Shown: piece after piece, positions 55,615-64,000 of the stretch
Position numbering within the stretch: position 1 is the stretch's first letter
Layout of the letters: each line of letters begins with the position of its first letter
Assembly: GCA_946122785.1 (NCBI GenBank)
Contig: CAMGYJ010000011.1
Coordinates: 54,486,449 to 54,550,448 of the forward strand
Direction: 5' to 3'
Length of the DNA: 64,000 nt
From: Linum tenue
Taxonomy: Eukaryota > Streptophyta > Magnoliopsida > Malpighiales > Linaceae
Notes under the pieces: generated by a model
What the model was told of the DNA's origin: nothing
The model's input: the letters and a program-made list of their open reading frames with translations, nothing else
The model's database searches: none
Translations under genes and position numbers: made by a program

Positions 55615-57114
55615 CGATCATTTTTTTTAATGTACTTCATTTTCTATGTTATTGAACTGTACAGATTAACTAGTTTCTCTATTACTAGTGGAAGGAGTAC
55701 CACTATCTCCGTGACAAAATCGATTTTAGGAGTATAGGTATAATATCCTATTACTATATCGTTTTATCAAATATGAGCGTCATACGTTGAAAAAACTATC
55801 AAACATGTCTTTTTATTAAAAATTTTATCCAAAACCTTCGACTTTCGGATAAAAATTTTAATAGAATGGTCGAACCTTGGTTTGAACGACACAAATGTCT
55901 AAAATATCCATAATAATTCCACTTTAGAATTATTTTTTTTTTTGGGTCTTTTGTATAACCAAATATCTTTAATAATTTGACTTTAACGAGATCTACATAA
56001 ATAAATCAGAAGACAAAACTGACATTTTCTCTCCTATTTGTCGATGTCAGATCATCTAAATCTCGATTCAACCATAATTGAAGAATTTTCAATGAAAATT
56101 TTAACAGAAGGATATTGTTTGATCATTTTCCAAAGTACATGTTTGAGATAAAAAAATAAATAGTAAAGAGACAGTTAGATAAAGCTGCATAATAGATAGA
56201 GAAGCATAAAATGCTAATAGACATTGTCATTATCCTGCTTTAACTGATCAATCAAGAAACAAGATCTTAAGAAGTGAAGATAATCACTTGTATTCGCCCA
56301 AAGATCAAGTCCATACTGTATGCAGAGCATCATGTTTACTTTTGAGCACCAAAATTATTTTATCTTTCTTTAGGGGGTATTGAAAGGCCACCTTCTTGGA
56401 CTGCAAATGGTGCCTACCAACCGTAATCTGCAGGCAAGGAATCTTTTGTTTTGATATTAACTATTCAGAAAATGGAATAGAATTGTTTGGTGCCTCAACC
56501 ACACCAAAGAGGCAAAGACTGTACTTAGTGGGGAAGAAAGAGTTAAGCTCCTAGCCACTAATATAATAATACCCAGAGAAAAGAGTGAGGAAGTGGATCC
56601 AGCACTCACATGGACAATACTTGTAAAATCATCGGTTTCTCTACACACATCATGAAGAACACTTTGTTGCAGACCTAGAGATCTCTCTATAGAGTAGTCA
56701 TAGTCGTAGAAATCTCCAGTAAGAATTGAATAACGTAACTTAGATTCCAATAACAACAAACACGCATGAAGAACACTTCACATCGTAATAACATCGTTTT
56801 CTCTCTAGGAAGTCTGAGCACAAGACACCAGCTTAAAACATAAACTATAGAGCACCCGTACGAATCCACAGTTTTAGTTCTGCTTTTGTTCCCAAGCAAC
56901 TTGCACAGCAGGAACCAAGCTCCTACGAGTTCAGAAGCTATTGCCAGACAACAAGCACCCGTAGCTTCGCTCTATTCGGGTGTAATAATAAGGGCATCCC
57001 ACCTAAAGTGATGCATTTCAATAGGTCAATAACACCGGGAGGATAGACCAAGAGATCTGCCTCGTTACCTGAAAACCGGCAGTATGAGGAATTCATTCAG
57101 CTCACAAGAATTGC
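55615..57114. other. AT-rich spacer
   Basis: A stem-loop at about 55819-55861 (TAAAAATTTTATCC against GGATAAAAATTTTA) is present. The last few hundred bases are probably the 3' untranslated region of the phosphatase gene. No other gene is supported. Confidence 0.4.
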
Positions 57115-58313
57115 TCAAGTAGTTTTTCCATCAGCAGATATGGTATGAATCAGGCGGAGGAGGATTTCTGCAAGCTCCTCGCCATCAGTCCATTCGTGAA
57201 CTTCTGCCTTGATGAGCAGCGGGTCACTGTGAATTCGTGTCCATAGAGGATAGTTCTTCCTTGGCATTACATAATCACTTTCTCCAAGCTTCAGAGACGG
57301 GCAGTAATCACCACCGCCATCCCCAAGGTAGATAAATCGCTTATTCTCGTCGTTCGAAATGGAACTGCGAATTTGATTGATTATCAAGCCCTGCACACAA
57401 AGCCATACATAGAGAGGTCATTTAGTTACTGAACCTGCCACAAACAAGAGGTACAGAAATCAAGGATAAAATTCCTTTCTGCCCCTTGAGTCATAACATT
57501 TCCTGCAACTTGAAGATAACCTTATGTGTATATGTGTTTGTTGATATGAATTATCAACCTCAGCAACAATGGTTCAAACCATATGGCTATCAGCAAATGT
57601 TGGAATGTCGATACCTGCCGCGAAACTAGTTACCTTGCACATGTTGGAAGGACACAGGCAGCAGCCATGAGGAGATAAGCTGTGATCATGATAAGGCGAG
57701 ATCCTAACCCTCCCGTGCTCATCCAACTCACCCGGGTTTGTGTCGATCTGTGAGAAGCATCCCAACAGTCCATGATGGTCCAAGATCTTCTCAATGAAAA
57801 AGAGGTTTGCATCACTAATGATTCTCAATTCACATCTGGGGAACGAACCACATCGCCAAAGAAAACAAAGCATAACCATCAAATTCTCTACACACATCAC
57901 TAAAAGGGATGGGGATTTGGGTAAAGAGGTGAAGAGTACCACCCAAGGGCATGAGCTGATCTTATCGCTTCAATGACCTGCGGATGCAATGGAGTCTGAC
58001 TTAAGCACTGAGCAATGTCCGCAGCTGTTTTCCCTTGAGAATGAAGCTCCACCATCATCCTATCCTAATAACAGCGAACTCAAATAGTTCAGAACATGGA
58101 AAGCACTAGCAGTTTGTAAAGGACTAATCAATCAAATAGCAGACTTTAAGCGGGAGATGAGGAGGTTTTTACCATAAGCGAGTTCCAGGGGAGCGTCGTG
58201 CGGAGCTGATTGAACAAAGATGAGAGACCCATTTGAGTCACCACCCATCTATCACTGTCTCCGTCGATTAAGGTCCGATCAAAGTCGAACACGACCACTA
58301 TTCCGGCCATTCC
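57115..58313 (-). CDS. HAD-superfamily phosphatase of the PS2/PECP1 type
   Basis: Four exons: 58313-58173, 58064-57943, 57835-57634 and 57390-57115, giving 246 residues. HAD motif I is FDFDRTLIDGDSD, motif II lies in LRIISDANLFFIE, and motif IV is YLGDGGGDYCPSL. Other family text includes NPGELDEHGRVRISPYH, PHGCCLCPSNMCK, MPRKNYPLW and WTDGEELAEIL. The plant family includes phosphate-starvation-induced PS2/PPsPase1 and PECP1, which act on pyrophosphate, phosphoethanolamine and phosphocholine; related members act on thiamine phosphate. The exact substrate cannot be told from sequence alone. The start chosen is MAGIVVVFDFD; an upstream in-frame Met at 58385 would add 24 residues. The usual Ser after the second Asp of motif I is Arg here. 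Confidence 0.9.
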
Positions 58314-59167
58314 ACTACCGGCGGATTTGGGGGGTTTCACGGCGAGAAGCAGTCTGCTGAGTTGTCCGGACGGAAAATTTCTCACAGATGAGCCCGCATT
58401 TTCCGACGCTGGCGAAATGGGTGCTGAGGGAATTCGCTAGCCTGATCGCCTCGCCAGTCGCCGGTATTGTGGTATGCAAACTGGACTACTGGAGCCTGGT
58501 TCCTTTATTTATTCTCGTTGGGTTTTTTCACGTTGCAAGCTCGGGCCACAAGTTTCATAGTGTGACAACTTAATCAGCAGAATAACAATCTATGTTCATT
58601 TAGCCCCTAAAATTTGAGTTCTGAAACTAACCATCCCTATCTTAATAAACATGGAGATTTGTCGATTAATATTGAGGGACGATGAGATGTCGCAGACCTC
58701 GTATTGAGTATAAGCCAGGTCGGATAATAAGCATATAAGCCTATACGACCAGAGATGATCTCATTTCGATATACAATTAGAGAAGAAACATCACATTTCG
58801 ATCTTAACATGAAAAAACGAAGAGGAAAGATAGGAGATGTGAAGTGCAAATTCATAGGTTATCTCTCAGAGCCAACCATACCAGTTCTTTCTTGTTTTGC
58901 TTTGACCATGTTTTGTATAAATTACAATCACTTGGCTAGTAAGCTTGCTTTCCCGTCGGATACAATAATCAGATACAAAAATTACTGAAACCAGAATCAT
59001 AAGAACTTTTTACACATACAACCTAAGCTAGTAAGCTTGCTTTCCTGTCACCTACAAAACCAAATTCGACTCTTAACAAAAACTGTTGCGCGAAAAATGC
59101 AAGCTATGCTGCAGGCAACAGCACACCAGTGAGACTAAACTGAGACAGACAGCAACACACGTTTGCA
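58314..59167. other. Intergenic region between phosphatase and poly(A) polymerase genes
   Basis: Promoter of the phosphatase gene near 58314-58560 and the 3' end of the next gene near 59090-59167. No separate gene is supported. Confidence 0.4.
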
Positions 59168-62100
59168 TCACGAAGAACCAGGAGCAGGACCATTTGACGG
59201 GCCATTCTTGGATCGTCTCCATCGTGCTTTCTTCTTTGCTGATCCCTTCTCTTCCGTCCAGCTCTTCTTGGCTGATGATTTGTCCTTGAGCTTCTTAACC
59301 TCACTGCCACCATTCTCTTCTTTTGATCTCTTCTTGCTCGACTTCCTGCCCACACTGGAAGAAGCCAACTTCCGCTTCTTTCCAGAAGACGATGGGTCCT
59401 CGGCAAACCCACCATTCCCACGAGGCAATGCTTCCTCGTCGTCCAACTGCCAATTGCACATGATCTCCTGGTGATCATATCGTGACTGTAATGGCTCCCC
59501 GGCTCCAGGTAACAAACTGTTGAAGGTTACGTCCCCGTTCTGCCCTCCTTTGCGCTGCAGCAGCACTGGGTCTGGTCTAATGATGGTCCCCAGAATGCTC
59601 CTGTTTGGGCCCAAACTGAAGATTGTCTTCGGATTTGTCAGAGTTGAATGGGCCATGGCAAATGCTGATCTAACCTGGGAAAAGGAAAAACAAACAGTTC
59701 AGCGTATAGCATATATAGGTGGTGTGCAGCTTCATTTGGAGAGTGCATATTTCAAAAGCAAATGGGAGAACATCACGGCAAGGAACGAACCTGGAAATAG
59801 TTGAAGGAGTTCTTGCCGATGTCATTCCCAGGTGCCTGTAAGCAGATTAGAATGGGTTAGGAGACCCAGAAAATACAACTCAAGCTCTAACAGTCTAACT
59901 TCATCACAATCTATGCAGACATTGCCAGTCCAGAATGCAGTAGATCAGTAAAATCTCCCATCAATCTTAACATATATAGAACAAATATTCACCCAAAACT
60001 CATACATAACACTTGCTTCCATATAAGTCACTTTTTAAAGCTAAATCCAAAAAAAGCACACCCTTAGACATTCACTCCCTAACAGAGGCCCAGCTAACAT
60101 GAGAGGAAATTCAGTATAAACCTGTGGATCCTCGATGGAAATGAGAAATGGCCTTCCATTATTCATAAACCTGAACCAAAAGGAAAACACACAAGTTACA
60201 GAATGGAAGAGGCTTGTGACCTCTTAATATTTCAAATCAGTATATTGGTTTTACCCCTTGGCACGCTTTGAAAAGAATCCATTGCAAGAGATACCTACAT
60301 CGCTGGTGCACAATTTGCGGCCATATAGATCAAAAAAGTGTATCTGCCATCCAAAAACAACACCAAACTTTGATTAATTATGAGAATTTGCTCCCGCCTT
60401 CAAATAATTTGCTCATAAGGTTCTATCCCAACATTTTCTCTAATATTTTAGCTTGAAAACATATAAAAAAACATAATCACCCTATAAAATGTCTTTTATT
60501 TGAAAGAACATACCAAGAGAACTCCCAAATTGTGTTCTGGAGTACGATCCAAACTCAGATTCTGTAATCATCAAAGGATAATGAGTCAGGAGCACTGTCA
60601 ATATAAGAGAGCCAAAAAAAAAAAAAAAAAGACGATAGGCTAATAACTTCAATAAAATGTAACGAACAAGATTGACAAAAATATAAGCATTTTCAGCATA
60701 TACAGAGATTAACCATTTTAGAGAGTTCACAGCACAATCCATCTCACAGAAAATATTACTATAGAACCAACTCGAGCTTCATTAATACTTTCCCCTACCT
60801 GGAAGCTGCATCTAGTTACCTTTAACACAGCCAACAGCATGGTAAGCAGCGCGTACGAACCTACCCCACCAGTGTACACCTGCACAAATTTTGAGGGATG
60901 ATCAATCAGGAAGAAAAAAGGTAATGCTAGATGACTTATGCAGTCTCACAGAGAAAGATGAAAATTATGACATTTGCAACGTGACATGAATAATCAATTA
61001 CAAGATAGATGTCAGTTCAATACCTCATTGAGTTCTCTTTGTTGTAAGAATACTTTCAAAATTAGACACAAAGGTCGTAAAGAAGGCCACTGTGCTACTG
61101 CGTCCTGAAAAGTGAACAGATAGTCGGCATGAATTCATAATCATCTCATAAATGAGCAAACAGATAGGACCAAATGTGCAAACATAGCACCTGCATTAGA
61201 AGCCAATAACATAATATATTTAATGCTTCATGCAAACTCAGGTTCTAGGTTTCTCCTGTATTCTGGGTTTCTCGTCCAGAGACTAAAGATAGCCCATCTG
61301 CTAAACCCTAAATCCCCTTTCCATTTTTCAGAACAAGGGGAATATCTTAACCCTAACAGCGCAAACCTGAGGATCGTCCAACCTCCATAGAATATTATGT
61401 AAAGAACGAAACGCCAAGATGATTGCATTACAAACTTTTATAACTAAACTAGTCAAGCTGTGAGGCCCTAGAGTTCCATCCTAGAATAGCATCAACAGTT
61501 TAAAACCTATTGCTTGCTCTCTGGAGATATACAACCTGTTGCCCATGAACCATAAGCCAAAGCATACATAAATCGCATCCAGAAATTACTAATTGCCAGT
61601 TGGCTATAGAAATATAAGCATATCAAGTTACTAATCCATAGGAACACAGCCAAAGTGACCACTCTTGCAACAGACAGCAGGCTAAAAGAGGATAAATGGC
61701 CCCTGCAAGAGAAATCAAATATGCAATACACCGATCAAGGAGACAACAAACCTGAATAAAATCAGCAGCTTTTGGACCATTCTCCAAATCAAAACTGCAA
61801 ATAAACAAGATAATAACTTGTCATTATCTTATAAAGAGGAAGAAAAAAAGTTGCCATGCTTTAGTGCAAAGTGCCAATCAATAATGGAGTAAAATTCATG
61901 GCTTTGTTTCCATGTTGCTCTGAAACACTGTTATATTGTTGTTCCCAACATTGTCATATCTATTCCAGTGTTTTAGGAACAAGGCTACATCAACTTATTA
62001 TCATTGGCCTAAGCTCACATTTTTGTTCTGCCGGGTTAATGTGTTTCCCACAGTCAAAAACTTGAATGCATTCATTGCTTTCATCTACCACTACCACTAG

Positions 62101-64000
62101 GCCAGCCATTTCCACCTGCGCAAGGCTCCAAATTTAGTCCTACCTCAACTTAACATTGGACAGGTCTTGTGTTCCGTATCTTCGTACCCTAATTTTCGTG
62201 ATTGAAACTTTGATTACACAAGCAAATCAAACGATTTAAAATCCCCAGCAAACTGTTTCTAAATGATTTTGTGCAGATGAAGTTCATGCATTCATACAAC
62301 ATGCCACAGACAGAAAGACTTAGAAGGCTTTCATCAGGTAAGTTTTCGCAGTACCAATGAAAAAGATAAGGAACTACACCTTAAGTCAAATGAGATGCCA
62401 CTTCTTTTTTCTACAAACTTAATGATCGGCACACGAGCCTTTGCAATGACCTGAAAGGCAAGAGAAAAAAATAACAGATTAGAAGTTGCCTATTTATATG
62501 TTTCATTTTGATATATGATTTATACATCAAAGGAGCAATACCAGTATCTTCTTTGCAATTCCTCTTTGAGACAAAGCTCTGGAAAGAGCATGTAAACCAG
62601 TTTGTGGACTCACAACATGCGAGTTCAAAATTACAACCTAAGATTAACATAACAGTTATTTAATCAGTTTATTCATAGTAACTGGCCGTAGTAGAAAATG
62701 AACACAGCTTGTAAGTGACTTTTCACACTCCATACATCAACATCGCTTGTTGGAAGATAAAGACCAGTCCTGAAAGACCCAAAAACTTCCACCTACAAAA
62801 CAACAGCAGCAACCATCAGACCTTCATAGCAAAGCCAACCCAAGTAGAGGAACTAGTATTTTCTTTTTATAGTGAGCTTTGCCTCAACAGTGATGAGTAT
62901 ATGACTAGGAAATCAAAATTGCATCCTAAAATTTTGTGCTATAGTCTTCAGACAAGTTCGCTACAGACTTTTAGACAACTGAGCCACCATATTCCTAGTC
63001 AATTGAACATATACATATGTAATCTATATCCAACTGCATCTTTTCAGGCGTGCACTAACAGTCTAGCACGAAGAGCCACTAGTCACCTTGCAACGAGGCC
63101 ATATATATTTTATAACATCACAAACACTTTCCACTGCTGCTCTACGTGAAGCTTGTTCTTCAAGAGTAGGGGACAAGAAATCACAGAAATCCACTATCTC
63201 TGCAACATCCACACCATTGGCCCAGGTTAGTGAACACCATCGCTAAACATCAGTCGAAAAGAAAGTGAGACCATAAACATCATGAAGTTACTTCCTCCAA
63301 TTTCTAGTTAAAAACTATGCAGCATCAGAAAAACATTAGAAACCAAGAATGAAGTTAACAGCGGTAGTAAAATATCTCACATTGAGTCCAAAACACGGAC
63401 ATGCAGTGAACTCACAACGCCATTAGGCACAATTGCATTTAATATAATGAAACTATTGTTTTATCCTCCAATGTCCTCTAGAAAAGTGAAGAATGGAGTG
63501 AATCTCAGAAGAAAGAATGAGGTTAGTATTGCCAACTCTTGTAACAGAGCATTAAAATGCTCAATTACTGGAAGTATTTGAAGAAAGTTGAACACGTTGT
63601 AGTTAGTAGTTATCAACAAGCATGAGTGCTAGCAATTTTAAGCAAGAACCAATGCGAAACATTGCCACCCTGATTGAATAAATGTCATATTCAACCAAAA
63701 GCTTCAAAATCAGATAAAAAGAATCAAACTTTTCATGCAACTAAATGAAATGTAGAAAAACAAGACCCTTCAGAATCAGACAAAAAGAATCAAACTTTTC
63801 ATGCAACTAAATGAAATGTAGAAAAACTAGTTCTCAGTATCACATCTAACCCGATAACACAAACCCTTCAGGGGAAACTCAAACAAAAACCAATGCAGCA
63901 TTCACCTTTATGCAGCTGCAACAAGGGACTCTTAAACCTGCCATTCCCACTAAACCATCCACTCTCCAGCCTGGGCTCCGTCTCACCCACCGGCTCAGCA
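59168..64000 (-). CDS. TRL: TRF4/5-like non-canonical poly(A) polymerase (partial, 5' end outside window)
   Basis: Thirteen exons can be placed: beyond 64000 to 63906, then 63199-63087, 62792-62736, 62637-62542, 62450-62380, 61794-61752, 61104-61024, 60879-60820, 60561-60514, 60343-60255, 60170-60122, 59835-59791 and 59674-59168. The nucleotidyltransferase core shows VEVFGSFRTGLYLPTSDVD, where the GS motif and two Asp lie, then VVILNSHVVS. The PAP-associated part shows LRPLCLILKVFLQQRELNEV, YTGGVGSYALLTMLL, HFFDLYGRKL and GISCNGFFSKRAKG. A Lys/Ser-rich tail follows (SSKKRSKEENGGSEVKKLKD), probably a nuclear or nucleolar signal. Plant TRL works with the exosome, tailing aberrant nuclear and pre-ribosomal RNAs. 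All phases join without a break. The first visible exon lacks the start. Confidence 0.92.

Noticed and set aside
61024..61104. Suspected frameshift in the seventh visible exon of the poly(A) polymerase gene
   Set aside because: A recount of the bases gave 81, exactly 27 codons in the expected phase.

Overview
This is a stretch of plant nuclear genome, almost certainly from a eudicot. Genes are split by GT-AG introns. A TIR-type NLR is present (this class is missing from monocots), and plant-only genes occur: a DYW-type PPR protein, choline monooxygenase, EFFECTOR OF TRANSCRIPTION and hevein/barwin proteins. The NLR is closest in layout and wording to the flax L6 type, which fits a rosid, but I cannot name the species. 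All exon borders given here were worked out by eye from splice sites, reading phase and remembered family sequence.

The left 31 kb is an accessory, transposon-rich region. It holds a TIR-NB-LRR gene (3003-8981, minus) with a one-base frameshift in a homopolymer, and four copies of a hevein/barwin (PR-4-like) gene. These are a barwin remnant with an in-frame stop at 116-608, copy A at 14929-15980, copy B at 19086-19723 and copy C at 29357-29818. A, B and C lie in duplicated units that share flanking DNA. They have been altered in different ways: a small hAT element inside A that may act as an intron, loss of an intron and promoter DNA in B, and truncation of C at a hairpin. Around them lie a complete CACTA element with an LpxD-like exon fragment, a 1-kb palindromic foldback element, a 42-bp minisatellite interrupted by a Mutator-like element, and a young intact Ty1/copia retrotransposon (23644-28447).

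The right half is mostly ordinary genes. In order these are an adenine-nucleotide-hydrolase/kinase fusion (32036-35352, minus), a decayed LINE with an inverted 5' part (38800-40550), an EFFECTOR OF TRANSCRIPTION gene (41356-43021, plus), serine O-acetyltransferase (43537-44524, plus), a frameshifted EF-hand gene (44594-45209, minus) and a compact PPR-DYW gene (46394-47842, plus). They are followed by choline monooxygenase (48083-50292, minus), a mitochondrial CoA-type carrier (51243-53068, minus), a HAD phosphatase of the PS2/PECP1 type (57115-58313, minus) and a TRF4/5-like non-canonical poly(A) polymerase that runs off the right edge (59168 to beyond 64000, minus). Three non-autonomous hAT elements sit side by side at 53490-55606.

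The housekeeping genes do not form a pathway. The most unusual material is the hevein/barwin cluster, where transposons have apparently reshaped gene structure and where the protein family has lost one conserved disulfide and, in two copies, the sugar-binding aromatic residues.
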